Assembly (NCBI GenBank): GCA_009692585.1
Contig: SHYX01000023.1
Coordinates: 10,884 to 74,883 of the forward strand
Reading direction: 5' to 3'
Source: Myxococcales bacterium
GTDB lineage: Bacteria; Myxococcota; UBA796; SXON01
DNA: 64,000 nt
The notes under the pieces were generated by a model. That model saw nothing but the letters and a program-made list of their open reading frames with translations, was not told where the DNA came from and did not search any database. Numbering within the stretch: the first letter of the stretch is position 1; every line of letters begins with the position of its first letter. Position numbers and translations under genes: made by a program. Shown piece after piece: positions 43,997 to 53,341 of the stretch.

Positions 43997-45489
43997 CGCC
44001 GATACACCGCGCGCAGCTTGACCTGCCACCCGGTGAGGGTCGCCGGGCCGGAAACGCGGGTGGTCCCGTCAAGCTGGTAAGCCTCCTTGAAGCCATGCCC
44101 CAGCGCGTCCGACGGGAGCACGGCTACATCGAAATCGGCGGCGATGGCCGCGTCGATCCGCTTGACGTCAGGGCGAAAAAAGCCGCCCGTGTAATCGATG
44201 TCCCACAGGCAGATGAGCGCGAACGACGGCTCCTTTCCGGCCATCACCGCGTACCAGGGCGCATGCGGGATGAGCACGCGTCCCTCGAGCGCCCGGATCG
44301 ACTCGACCACGGATTTCGCCTGCTCGACGCTGAGCTCGGTCGGTGTGTAGCGACTGAGGCTGCGCTGGGCGTCGGTCCAGGCGGCGAGGGGGGATTGCGA
44401 TGCCCGCAGCCGTTTGACGAACCTGGCGGCGTCCAACTGCCAACCCAGAAGTTGAAGGGCCACCAGACAGCCGGCTACAACCCGCGCAATCGGCGTACCC
44501 ACCGCTCCCGATGCGATGGCGGGCAGCAGACTGAGCACCCAGAACATCGGAATGAGCACGTTGAGGTACCCACCGGTGTGTCCCCGCATGACCGTGACGG
44601 TGACGAAGGTCATCGCGACGATCCCCGCCCAATACCGCCGCCGCCAGAACCAGAGCGGTAGGATCAGGGCCGCAGTCGTCGTCAGCGGCAGCGAACGCCA
44701 CATCTCGAGCTGCGCGCCGGGGAAGAACCGGTCGGCGTCCATGCCGTGCTTCGCCGGCACCAGCACCAACCAGGCGAAGAAACGTCCCCCGGTCAGCGCG
44801 GTCATGGCGACCAGGAAGGTCAGGGCGGGCAGCACGCTGGCCATCGCGAATCGTTTGGCCTCGCCGCGTCCGCGGGACCACCAGACCCAGGCGACCATCG
44901 GGATGCCAAGGAGCGCGACGTGCTGCTTGGCCGCGAAGGCGACGGCGAGCAGGATGCCGCTCGCGAGCGTCGCCCGGCGGTCGGGTACGGGCAAGAGGAC
45001 CACCGACCAGCTGACGATCGCCAGCGAAAGGGAGTCGGTCCGGACGAGGTCGTAGAAGGTGCCCCCATCGTCCCAGCAGGAGGCGAAGAGTCCCACCAGT
45101 GCCAGCGCGAACGGCCAGCTCGCGCCCTCGCGCCGCGCGCCGAAGACCAGCGCTCCGGACGCCACCAGCGTGGCGATGATGCTGACCGCGCGGCCCAGGG
45201 CGTACCCGAGCGGGAACAGGTGCGCGAGCCCGCCCAGGAGCCACGCCAAGAGCGGCGGGTAGATGAACGGGATGTACTCGGGTGCGGGCGCATCGTAGAG
45301 CGAGAGGCCGTCGCGCGCGCGCATGGCCGAGACGAGCGTGGCCCCCTCCATCCACTCGATGTCGCCTGGAAAGAAGAGGCGCGCGGCCATCGCCGTGCCC
45401 ACCGCCCACACCACCGGAACGGCGCACGCCAGCGCCAGCCAGGCGGCGGCGTGCTCGAAGTAGCGGACGACGGCGGCGCGGGGCGGCAA
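43993..45489 (-). CDS. polytopic membrane protein, GT-C/GT39-like glycosyltransferase
   Basis: 498 aa, apparent TTG start at 45489 because no ATG or GTG fits. About ten membrane helices occupy residues 10-370. The first loop contains FPGDIEWMEGATL with acidic residues, and SLYDAPAPEYIPFIYPPLLA, the pattern of dolichyl-phosphate mannosyl/arabinosyl-type GT-C enzymes. The C-terminal domain is soluble. Such proteins transfer sugars from polyprenyl carriers across the inner membrane. It overlaps the selenoprotein's stop by four bases on the opposite strand. The sugar is unknown. Confidence 0.7.
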   Translation of the reverse strand: MPPRAAVVRYFEHAAAWLALACAVPVVWAVGTAMAARLFFPGDIEWMEGATLVSAMRARDGLSLYDAPAPEYIPFIYPPLLAWLLGGLAHLFPLGYALGRAVSIIATLVASGALVFGARREGASWPFALALVGLFASCWDDGGTFYDLVRTDSLSLAIVSWSVVLLPVPDRRATLASGILLAVAFAAKQHVALLGIPMVAWVWWSRGRGEAKRFAMASVLPALTFLVAMTALTGGRFFAWLVLVPAKHGMDADRFFPGAQLEMWRSLPLTTTAALILPLWFWRRRYWAGIVAMTFVTVTVMRGHTGGYLNVLIPMFWVLSLLPAIASGAVGTPIARVVAGCLVALQLLGWQLDAARFVKRLRASQSPLAAWTDAQRSLSRYTPTELSVEQAKSVVESIRALEGRVLIPHAPWYAVMAGKEPSFALICLWDIDYTGGFFRPDVKRIDAAIAADFDVAVLPSDALGHGFKEAYQLDGTTRVSGPATLTGWQVKLRAVYRR

Positions 45490-45579
45490 GCGCCGGCCTT
45501 AGCGGTTTTGGAGCGCGAGCGCGAGGGGTGTAAGCCGCGGTGGTCTGCCGGCGTTGTGGCCGCGCCCCACGGAGAAAAC

Positions 45580-46830
45580 ATGACTCTCTCACTGCTCCTC
45601 GCCCTCGCCACCCCCCACGCCGAAGCCGGTTGGCAGGAGCGCTTTGCGTCGACCATCCAGACCGTCGAGCAGATGGTGTGGAATCCCCAGGCCCAGGCGC
45701 TCGCGGGCAAGTACGGCCTCAACGTGATGAACGTGACGTGGGAGGACACCGGTCGCTACAAAGGCAGCTCTGTCGGTCCCAACATCTCCGACATGACCAT
45801 TGGCGTGCGGGACCAGAACGGCAACCTGCACCCCATGCCCGTGATCCGGTTCGACAACTTCTCGGACAAGACCGCGGACGTGCGCTCGGAGGAATTCTAC
45901 CTGCGGACCGGCAACGAAGACGGGCGTTCGCTGCGGACCACTTCGCTGGCCAATCTGCTCCAGAACCCCCGCCGTTACCTGCACGATCCGGACAGCTGGT
46001 CGGGCTCCCGGGACTCGCTCTGGGCCTCCCGCGACGAACACGTGCTGGTCAGCGCCCAGGCGTGCTTCCTGCCCATCCCCGAAAAGGGCGAGGCGACGTT
46101 CACCCCCGTCTTGTACAACTACCAGTCCTCGCCGGGAAATCCCGCCGTGCTCGCCATCCTGGCCACCCGCGAAGGCACCAGCATGCAGGTGGTCGAGAAC
46201 GACGGCGGCTACCTGTCCGAGGCGCTCTACTTCAACGCCGACGGCGAGCGGGCCCCGTTTCAGGCCGAGCGCGTGAGCCAGTGGGCCGCCGACCGCGGCA
46301 TCGATGTAGACGCGATTTCGGAGGAGGCGGGACTTGACGTGGTGTTGCTCATCCAGGTCCCGCTGAAGCAGCGCGAGGTGCGCCGCCAGTGGTACGACTA
46401 CGATGGCGACGGATGGGGATACGGCGCCAGCGGCGACGCGCCGTCCGCCAGCGCACCAGCGATGGAGAGCTCGGCCAGCAAGGTCAGCGACGTCGAGATG
46501 GCCGTCGTCGGGCACGGCGACCCGGAGGGCCCGTTCACCGAGTTCCACGACCTCGCGATCGAGCGCGACACCCGTTTCCCAGTCCGGGTCACCGTGCAAT
46601 TCTACAAGGCGACCAGCAATGGCGTGGTGAGCAGCGCGGACATCGCCCACGTGCGCAAACAGATCGACCGCGTCTACGCGAAGGGCTCGTACGTGGGCAG
46701 CCTCGTCACCGGCGGCAACACCGGCCGCCCCACCGAATGGGCGCCCCAGCCCAAACCCCCGAAGACCTACACCGGCGACGGCGGCGCCAGCTGGGCCGAC
46801 CCCTTCTGGAGCTGGCACAAGGCGTGGTAG
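45580..46830 (+). CDS. secreted protein of unknown function
   Basis: 416 aa from ATG 45580, preceded by GGAG six bases upstream. Signal peptide MTLSLLLALATPHAEA. The mature protein has NVMNVTWEDTGRYKGSSVGP, SDMTIGVRDQNGNLHPMPVI, many aromatic residues, and a C-terminal YVGSLVTGGNTGRPTEWAP with Asp/Trp at the end. It contains only one cysteine and no transmembrane segment. I recognise no family. It is divergent from the GT-C-like gene and precedes an exopolysaccharide priming enzyme by 40 bases. Confidence 0.65.
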   Translation: MTLSLLLALATPHAEAGWQERFASTIQTVEQMVWNPQAQALAGKYGLNVMNVTWEDTGRYKGSSVGPNISDMTIGVRDQNGNLHPMPVIRFDNFSDKTADVRSEEFYLRTGNEDGRSLRTTSLANLLQNPRRYLHDPDSWSGSRDSLWASRDEHVLVSAQACFLPIPEKGEATFTPVLYNYQSSPGNPAVLAILATREGTSMQVVENDGGYLSEALYFNADGERAPFQAERVSQWAADRGIDVDAISEEAGLDVVLLIQVPLKQREVRRQWYDYDGDGWGYGASGDAPSASAPAMESSASKVSDVEMAVVGHGDPEGPFTEFHDLAIERDTRFPVRVTVQFYKATSNGVVSSADIAHVRKQIDRVYAKGSYVGSLVTGGNTGRPTEWAPQPKPPKTYTGDGGASWADPFWSWHKAW

Positions 46831-46870
46831 GCCCGTGGTAGGCGCCGGCGCCGGCCCAAAGCGATAGACC

Positions 46871-46899
46871 GTGGCCTGGATGCAGAGAGTCCAGGCCAC
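46871..46899 (+). promoter_or_regulatory. perfect 10-bp hairpin spanning the start codon of the sugar-transferase gene
   Basis: gtggcctgga (46871-46880) pairs exactly with tccaggccac (46890-46899) across a 9-base loop. Both plausible start codons, GTG 46871 and ATG 46880, lie in or at the edge of the stem. The codons it spans also encode MAWMQRVQAT. It would sequester the initiation region in mRNA and could tune translation of the downstream enzyme. Confidence 0.5.
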
Positions 46900-48313
46900 G
46901 TCACTCGGCTGGTGGACACGGGCGATCGACGCCGCGGTGGTCGCGATCACCTTCGTGGCCGTCGCGTTCGTGCGCGAGCATGCGCGTGAATTCTGGTCGT
47001 TCGACGTGGTGCCCGGCGAGCCGGTGCTCGCGGCGGTCACGCTGCGGAGCCAGTTCCACCTGGTGTTTGCGGTGGTACCGCTGTGGCTCTTCAGCCTCTC
47101 CCAGCATCGGCTGTACGACGACTTCCGCCGCCTGCGCGCTGACATCCTCCTGTTGCGCATCGCCAGTGCGGTCGCGGTGGGGTTCGGCCTCCTGGTCGCG
47201 GTGTTGTTCGTCTTCCCGCCAGCGGTGCCGACCTCGCGCTCCTTCCTGCTCGGCTTTGCGATCGTCAGCGTGGTCAGCCTCTTTTTGGCCCGGCGTGGCG
47301 AGGTGCGTCGCGCCCGGCGGCGTCAGCCGACGTGGAACATCCTGGTCGTCGGCGGCGCGCTGGAGGCCTCCCCCTTCGTCGACACCGTGCTCCGCCACCC
47401 GCAATGGGGGCTTCGGGTGGCGGGCGTCATCGTACCGCAGGACGAAGACGTCACCAGTGTTCACGGCGTGAAGGTGCTCGGCCGACTCCCCCAGTTGACC
47501 CAGATCATCGAGGACGAGCGGATCGCCCAGGTCTTCATGACCGGCCGTGCGTGGGATACCGGCACGCTTCGTTTCGTCGCCGACCGCTGTGAGGAGGTAG
47601 GCGTCACCTTCTCGATGGACGCGAACTTCCTCGGCCTGTCGATCGCGCGTGCCGACGTCAACGATCTCGGCGGCTGGAGTGTGCTGTCGTTTTCGTCGGT
47701 GCCGTCGGACGGCACGGCGCTCCTGGTGAAGCGAGCGGCGGACGTCCTGTTGGCGGTCTTGGGGCTCCTGGTTCTCTGGCCGGCCATGCTGCTGGCGGCG
47801 GTCGCCATCAAGCTCGAAGATCGCGGACCGGTTCTCTTCGTGCAGGAGCGGAGTGGGCTTTTCGGGCGTACCTTCCCCATGCTGAAGTTCCGGTCGATGG
47901 TGGTGGACGCCGAGGCCCAGAAAGCCTCGCTCTTGGCTGAAAACGAGATGAGCGGCCCGGTGTTCAAGATGCGCAGCGACCCCCGGGTCACCAGGGTCGG
48001 CGCCATCCTCCGCAAGACCAGCATCGACGAATTGCCCCAATTGTGGAACGTGCTCCGCGGGGAGATGAGCGTGGTCGGGCCCCGGCCGCCCCTGCCCGCC
48101 GAAGTGGCGCGCTACGAGCGTTGGCAGATGCGACGGTTGTCCATGCGCCCGGGACTCACCTGCATCTGGCAGGTCAGCGGCCGCAACAAGGTCGACTTCG
48201 ACGGCTGGATGCGCTTGGACCTCGAGTACATCGACACCTGGTCGTTGTTTCTCGATGCCCGACTCATCGTGCTCACCGTGCCGGCCGTGCTCACCGGCCG
48301 CGGTGCGTCCTGA
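46871..48313 (+). CDS. polyprenyl glycosylphosphotransferase (exopolysaccharide priming enzyme)
   Basis: 480 aa from GTG 46871 (ATG 46880 is an alternative). Four N-terminal membrane helices (about 20-130) precede a CoA-binding-like domain (about 145-270) and a fifth helix (LLVLWPAMLLAAVAIKL). The catalytic PssY/WbaP-type domain follows: RTFPMLKFRSMVVDAE, LRKTSIDELPQLWNVLRGEM, VGPRPPLPAEVARYERWQ and RPGLTCIWQVSGRNK. The family transfers a sugar-1-phosphate to undecaprenyl phosphate to start exopolysaccharide repeat units. A perfect hairpin spans its start codon. It probably shares a transcript with the following ATP-grasp gene (14-base gap). Confidence 0.92.
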   Translation: MAWMQRVQATSLGWWTRAIDAAVVAITFVAVAFVREHAREFWSFDVVPGEPVLAAVTLRSQFHLVFAVVPLWLFSLSQHRLYDDFRRLRADILLLRIASAVAVGFGLLVAVLFVFPPAVPTSRSFLLGFAIVSVVSLFLARRGEVRRARRRQPTWNILVVGGALEASPFVDTVLRHPQWGLRVAGVIVPQDEDVTSVHGVKVLGRLPQLTQIIEDERIAQVFMTGRAWDTGTLRFVADRCEEVGVTFSMDANFLGLSIARADVNDLGGWSVLSFSSVPSDGTALLVKRAADVLLAVLGLLVLWPAMLLAAVAIKLEDRGPVLFVQERSGLFGRTFPMLKFRSMVVDAEAQKASLLAENEMSGPVFKMRSDPRVTRVGAILRKTSIDELPQLWNVLRGEMSVVGPRPPLPAEVARYERWQMRRLSMRPGLTCIWQVSGRNKVDFDGWMRLDLEYIDTWSLFLDARLIVLTVPAVLTGRGAS

Positions 48314-48327
48314 CGCCGGCGTCTGCT

Positions 48328-49857
48328 ATGCTCGTCCCGATGTTGCCCGGCTCCGCAGAAGAGATCACCGCGTTCGCCTCGCTCCAGGCGCAGCTGCCCA
48401 TCCTGTTCGGGAAGGTGACCTCTCGCCGCACCCAGGAGCAGACCGTCGTGGTCGTCCCCAGCCTCTCGTTGGACCCCGAAGAGCTGGCCAAGGTCACCGG
48501 CGTGCACCACTACGAAGAGCGCATGCTCTACATGTTGATGCTCCTGCGTCGGCCACGCACGCGGGTGATCTTCGTCACGTCCCAACAACTCGACCCCATC
48601 GTCGTCGACTACTTCCTGCACCTGCTGACCGGGGTGCCCTCTTCGCATGCGCGCGAGCGCCTGCTGCTCCTCCATTGCTCGGATGCCAGCAAGACGCCGC
48701 TGACCGCCAAGGTGCTGGCCCGCCCGCGGCTGATCGAGCGGATCCGCGCGGCGATCCCCGACGTCTCGCTGGCCCACCTGGTGTGCTTCAACAGCTCGGG
48801 GTTGGAGCGATCGTTGGCGGTCCGGCTCGGTATTCCGCTGTACGCCAACGACCCAGCGCTGTACCACCTGGGCACCAAGTCCGGGTGCCGCAAGGTCTTC
48901 CGCGACTCAGGGGTCCTCTTCCCCGACGGCTTCGAAGATCTACGCGATGGGAACGACGTGACCGAGGCGTTGGCGGTGCTCCGTGAGCGCACGCCGACGA
49001 TGCGACGAGCGGTGGTCAAGCTCAACGACGGATTCTCCGGCGAGGGCAACGCGCTCTTCTACTACGACGGTGCCGACGGGCTCAAAGGCGCCGACCTGCG
49101 CGGTTGGATCCACGATCGCCTGCCGACGTTGCGCTTCGAGGCTCCGGGCGAACACTGGGAACGCTACCACGCCAAGTTCCGGGAGATGCAGGGGGTCGTG
49201 GAGAGCTTCGTCGAGGGCGCGGAGAAGCGGTCGCCCTCGTCCCAGAACCGGGTCAACGCGCGCGGCGAGGCCATGTCCATCTCCACCCACGATCAGCTCC
49301 TCGGGGGCCCCAGCGGGCAGGTCTTCCTGGGGTGCACCTTCCCGGCGGACGACGAATACCGGCTCCAGATCCAGGAGTCAGGGCTCCGCGTGGCCGAAGC
49401 CCTGGCCGCGCGCGGCGTCATCGGCCGCTTCGCCACCGATTTCGTGTCGGTCAAAGAGAACGGGGTGTGGCAGCACCATGCCATCGAGGTGAACCTCCGC
49501 AAGGGCGGAACGACGCACCCCTTCCTCACCCTGCGCTTTTTGACCGATGGCAACTACAGCACCGACGACGGCCTGTTCTACAGTCAGACCGGGCGCCCCA
49601 AGTACTACTATGCCTCGGACAGCCTCCAGAGCGACGCGTACAAGGGGCTTGGCCCCGCCGATCTCGTCGACCTCGCGGTGCTCAACGAGCTTCACTTCCA
49701 CTCCAGCTCGGAGCGAGGGGTGGTCTTCCACCTCATCGGCGCGTTGTCAGAGTTCGGAAAGCTGGGGCTGGTCTGCATCGGTGACAACTGGCAGCAGGCA
49801 CGCTTTCTCTATCGAAAGACGAAGGACACGCTGGATCAGGCCACGCGCCGCGCTTGA
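48328..49857 (+). CDS. PGM1-like ATP-grasp ligase
   Basis: 509 aa from ATG 48328; ATG 48340 is an alternative. The N-terminal part (FASLQAQLPILFGKVTSRRT, SLSLDPEELAKVTGVHHYEE) and the ATP-grasp centre (KLNDGFSGEGNALFYYDG; MQGVVESFVEGAEKRSPSSQ with the VNARGEAMSISTHDQLLGGP segment) match the PGM1/pheganomycin-type carboxylate-amine ligase group. HHAIEVNLRKGGTTHPF is the metal-binding block. Family members join an amino acid-like substrate to a peptide or carrier. The adjacent sugar-phosphotransferase suggests modification of a polysaccharide or secreted metabolite; that link is inference. Confidence 0.75.
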   Translation: MLVPMLPGSAEEITAFASLQAQLPILFGKVTSRRTQEQTVVVVPSLSLDPEELAKVTGVHHYEERMLYMLMLLRRPRTRVIFVTSQQLDPIVVDYFLHLLTGVPSSHARERLLLLHCSDASKTPLTAKVLARPRLIERIRAAIPDVSLAHLVCFNSSGLERSLAVRLGIPLYANDPALYHLGTKSGCRKVFRDSGVLFPDGFEDLRDGNDVTEALAVLRERTPTMRRAVVKLNDGFSGEGNALFYYDGADGLKGADLRGWIHDRLPTLRFEAPGEHWERYHAKFREMQGVVESFVEGAEKRSPSSQNRVNARGEAMSISTHDQLLGGPSGQVFLGCTFPADDEYRLQIQESGLRVAEALAARGVIGRFATDFVSVKENGVWQHHAIEVNLRKGGTTHPFLTLRFLTDGNYSTDDGLFYSQTGRPKYYYASDSLQSDAYKGLGPADLVDLAVLNELHFHSSSERGVVFHLIGALSEFGKLGLVCIGDNWQQARFLYRKTKDTLDQATRRA

Positions 49858-49891
49858 GGCCGAGCGCGGTTGGGCGTACAATGCGTCCCCA

Positions 49892-51508
49892 ATGCGCCCG
49901 ATGCTCCTGCTTGCGACCGCGGTCTTTTTTGCTTGCGACGGTGAGGACCATCTGACCGCCGCCGACCGGGTGCTCGACGGCTTCTCCTACGTCGATGCCG
50001 GCGCGGTTGCGGTCAACGATCGGCAGGTGTTCACCGTGCCGCTGTTCTCCAAGGGCTCACAGGTCCGCATCTTCGAGATCGAGGCCGAAGACGTGACCGT
50101 GCCCGAAGGTGCGGTCTCCCCGGCGTTCCTGGTCGACGATTCGACGTGGGCCGACGCCTGCGACGCCGACGCCGACGGCATTTTCGACTGCCGCGATCTC
50201 GCGAAGTACACCGACGACAGCGACGACGACACCCTCCCGCTGCAAGTGGTCTTCGCCCCCACGGTCAAGGGCTACTACGAAGCGCTCTTGACCATCTGGT
50301 CCAACGACAACACCTCGTCGGAGGTGGCGGCGCTTCCGGGAGACGAGACCCGTGAGTGGGCCATCTGGCGCGTGCAGCTCCGCGGCCTGTCGGATTACGC
50401 CTGTGGCAGGATATACCCTGATTATATAGATTTCGGGCCCCGCAACGTCGGCGGGGACTTCAGCACGGCGGTCATCCTGACCAACTGCGGGATCGTCCCC
50501 GTGACCGTGGCGGACATCCAGATCGTCGGCGACGGCATGGAGTCGCGGACGCTCCCGCCCTTGACCGTGCTGGCGGGGCGCGCCGCCGAGGTGTCGATCG
50601 GCTGGCGGGTGCCCTCCTCGGCGGCCGTGGACGGGGTCCTCAGCTTCGTCAGCAATTCGGAGGCGCTCGGCACCGCCGCCATCCGTGTCGTGGGCAACAG
50701 TTGCGAGAACTCGCTGGGTCCGGCCTCGTGGGACGACGACTTCGACGGGTGGCCGGCGTGCGGCGGGGACTGTGACGACGGCGACCTCGACACCAACCCC
50801 TCCCGCAACGAGTTCGTCGGCGACGGGCTCGACAACGACTGTGACGGGGAGATCGACGAACTGGGGGACGACAGCGTCAACGACGACGACGACGAGGACG
50901 GCTGCAGCGAAGCGGGCGCCGAGTGCGGCGGGATCGGCGACTGCGACGACAACGACCCCCTCGTCGGCCCCGACGCCGAGGAGGTGCACAACCTCCGCGA
51001 CGACGACTGCGACGCGCTCATCGACGAGGGCACCGAGGCCTACGATGACGACGGCGACGGGTGGAACGAGCTCGAAGGCGACTGCGATGACACCGACCCG
51101 CTGGTGAGCCTCACCGGGGTCGAGATCGTCGACGGTCGTGACAACGACTGCAACGGCACGGTGGACGAAGGGGGCCCCGCGGTCGACGACGATCGCGACA
51201 GCTTCAAGGACGTGGAGCCGGACCTGTCGCAGAACGACTGCGATGACGAGGATCCCTGGGTGTTCACCGGCGCGCGGGAGTACTGCGACGGCTACGACAA
51301 CGACTGCGATGGCCTGGTGGACGACGGGGAGGCCGACGAGGTCGACGGCGCCTGCCACTTCCAGCCCTCGCGGTCCACCGAGGGAACCGGGCAGGATACC
51401 GGCGAGGCGAAGGCCGGCGGGTGCGCGACGGCTGGTCTCGGGCTGTCGTTGTTCGGCGCCGTGGCGGGTCTTGTGCTTGTCCGGCCCCGTCGCCGTGCGT
51501 ATCGCTAA
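49892..51508 (+). CDS. MopE-motif lipoprotein with hydin-like domain and MYXO-CTERM-like tail
   Basis: 538 aa. Signal with FFAC (Cys15). An Ig-like choice-of-anchor domain (about 165-265; IDFGPRNVGGDFSTAVILTN) is followed by five or so MopE-like repeats with DCDDxD and DNDCDGxID motifs (about 280-500). These are calcium- or copper-binding acidic repeats. The C-terminus has GGCATAG, a hydrophobic helix (LSLFGAVAGLVLV) and RPRRRAYR. TACAAT at 49877-49882 lies nine bases before the ATG, a possible -10 giving a very short leader. A patch of A/T-rich codons lies at 50408-50431. It is followed by ftsH after three bases. Confidence 0.85.
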   Translation: MRPMLLLATAVFFACDGEDHLTAADRVLDGFSYVDAGAVAVNDRQVFTVPLFSKGSQVRIFEIEAEDVTVPEGAVSPAFLVDDSTWADACDADADGIFDCRDLAKYTDDSDDDTLPLQVVFAPTVKGYYEALLTIWSNDNTSSEVAALPGDETREWAIWRVQLRGLSDYACGRIYPDYIDFGPRNVGGDFSTAVILTNCGIVPVTVADIQIVGDGMESRTLPPLTVLAGRAAEVSIGWRVPSSAAVDGVLSFVSNSEALGTAAIRVVGNSCENSLGPASWDDDFDGWPACGGDCDDGDLDTNPSRNEFVGDGLDNDCDGEIDELGDDSVNDDDDEDGCSEAGAECGGIGDCDDNDPLVGPDAEEVHNLRDDDCDALIDEGTEAYDDDGDGWNELEGDCDDTDPLVSLTGVEIVDGRDNDCNGTVDEGGPAVDDDRDSFKDVEPDLSQNDCDDEDPWVFTGAREYCDGYDNDCDGLVDDGEADEVDGACHFQPSRSTEGTGQDTGEAKAGGCATAGLGLSLFGAVAGLVLVRPRRRAYR

Positions 51509-51511
51509 GCC

Positions 51512-53341
51512 GTGCGTATCAACCTCGCGAATGGCCTCGTCATCGGCCTCCTCCTCGCCCTCGCTTTCGCTTTTTTATGGGCGAAGATGAACTCCGGCGA
51601 GGAAAAGACACAGACGGAGCTCATCCAGCTGATCGAGAGCGGTCAGGTCCAGAAGGCCACCTTCGACGGCAGCACCCGCGTGGAGGTCACCCTCCCCCCT
51701 GAGCGGCCGGGTCAGGCGGCCCGGCGCATCAGCGCCGTGGTGGTGGCGAACGACGACGCGGTGGTCCAGGCGTTGCGTACCGCCAAGGTCCCCTATGGCG
51801 CCACCCAGGCGGGCAACTGCGGGGAGGCGATGCCGCTGACCCTGCTCTTGCTGCTCGCAATGGGGTTCATGATGTTCAACACGCTCCGGCCCCAGACCGA
51901 CGCGCCGAACGCAGCGCGGATCGCGCGGTCACAGGCGAAGCTGGCGCCGGAGGAAGGGACAGGCGTGACCTTCAAGGACGTCGCCGGCATCGACGAGGCC
52001 GAGGAGGAACTCAACGAGCTCGTGCAGTTCCTCAAGACGCCCGAACGTTTCACTCGCCTGGGCGGCAAGATCCCCAAAGGTGTGCTCCTGGTCGGGCCGC
52101 CGGGCACCGGCAAGACCCTGCTGGCGCGCGCCGTCGCTGGCGAGGCCGGCGTGCCCTTCTTCTCGCTGTCCGGCTCGGACTTCATGGAGTTGTACGTCGG
52201 CGTCGGCGCGGCGCGCGTACGCGATCTCTTCAAGCAGGCGGCCGAGCGCGCGCCCACCATCGTGTTCATCGACGAGATCGACGCCATCGGCAAGGCGCGG
52301 ATGGCCGGCGTTCCCGGCGGGGGCGAGGGCGAGCGCGACCAGACGCTCAACCAGCTGCTGGTCGAGATGGACGGCTTCGACGGGCGCAAGGGCATCATCC
52401 TGATGGCGGCCACCAACCGGCCCGACACCCTCGATGCGGCGCTCCTTCGCCCGGGGCGCTTCGATCGCCAGGTGCTCGTCGATCGCCCCGACGTGCGCGG
52501 TCGCGAGGCGATCCTGCGCGTCCACGCGGCCAAGCTGGCGCTGGCTCCGGAAGTGGACCTCAAGCGGATCGCGCAGGTCACGCCCGGGTTCGTCGGCGCT
52601 GACCTGGGCACCGCGCTCAACGAGGCGGCCCTCCTTGCCGCCCGCCGCAACAAGGATCAGGTCGGTCAGATCGAGATCGAAGACGCAGTAGAGCGGATCT
52701 CGATGGGGCTCGAGCGCCGCAGCCGGAGGCTCTCGGAGGAAGAACGTCACTCCACGGCCATCCACGAAGCCGGGCACGCCATCGTCGCGGCGGGCACGCC
52801 CGGCGCGCCTCAGGTGCAGAAGGTGACCATCATCCCTCGCGGCATCGGCGCGCTCGGGTACACCAGCTTCCGCGACCCGGAAGAACGCTACACCCACTCG
52901 CGCGCCCAGCTGCTCGCGATGATGACGATGTCGTTCGGCGGGCGCTGCGCCGAGGAACTGATTTTTGGCGAGCACAACAACGGGGCCGCCAACGACATCC
53001 AACAGGCCACCGACCTCGCGCGGCGCATGGTCACCGAGTACGGGATGTCCGCGGTGCTCGGTCCCATCAACTACTCCAGCGAGCGCCGCAGCCCCTTCGG
53101 AATGAGCTCCCGGCACATCGACAACGAGCGGAGCGAGGACACCTCGCGGCTCATCGACACCGAGATCCGCTCGCTCATCGAGGGAGCCCAGGCGCGCGCG
53201 CGCACGCTGCTCGCGTTGAACCGAGAGGTGCTGGAGGCCATGGCCGCCGCCCTGCTCAAGGAGGAGTCGTTGTCCGGTGAACGGCTCGGCGAGCTGCTGG
53301 GCATGGTCAACCGCGTTGAGCCGGTACCGGTCGTGGCCTAA
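51512..53341 (+). CDS. ftsH: FtsH, membrane-bound ATP-dependent zinc metalloprotease
   Basis: 609 aa, GTG start. Membrane helices at about 8-25 and 112-127 enclose a periplasmic segment of some 85 residues. The AAA+ domain has Walker A GPPGTGKT (about 193), Walker B IVFIDEID and the second-region-of-homology [19 protein letters not shown]. The peptidase has HEAGH (about 415) and the third ligand in [12 protein letters not shown]. FtsH degrades misassembled membrane proteins and short-lived regulators. Its start region repeats the 12 bases gccgtgcgtatc also found at the end of the previous gene (51492-51503 and 51509-51520). It converges on a membrane-protein gene with a four-base overlap. Confidence 0.96.
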   Translation: MRINLANGLVIGLLLALAFAFLWAKMNSGEEKTQTELIQLIESGQVQKATFDGSTRVEVTLPPERPGQAARRISAVVVANDDAVVQALRTAKVPYGATQAGNCGEAMPLTLLLLLAMGFMMFNTLRPQTDAPNAARIARSQAKLAPEEGTGVTFKDVAGIDEAEEELNELVQFLKTPERFTRLGGKIPKGVLLVGPPGTGKTLLARAVAGEAGVPFFSLSGSDFMELYVGVGAARVRDLFKQAAERAPTIVFIDEIDAIGKARMAGVPGGGEGERDQTLNQLLVEMDGFDGRKGIILMAATNRPDTLDAALLRPGRFDRQVLVDRPDVRGREAILRVHAAKLALAPEVDLKRIAQVTPGFVGADLGTALNEAALLAARRNKDQVGQIEIEDAVERISMGLERRSRRLSEEERHSTAIHEAGHAIVAAGTPGAPQVQKVTIIPRGIGALGYTSFRDPEERYTHSRAQLLAMMTMSFGGRCAEELIFGEHNNGAANDIQQATDLARRMVTEYGMSAVLGPINYSSERRSPFGMSSRHIDNERSEDTSRLIDTEIRSLIEGAQARARTLLALNREVLEAMAAALLKEESLSGERLGELLGMVNRVEPVPVVA

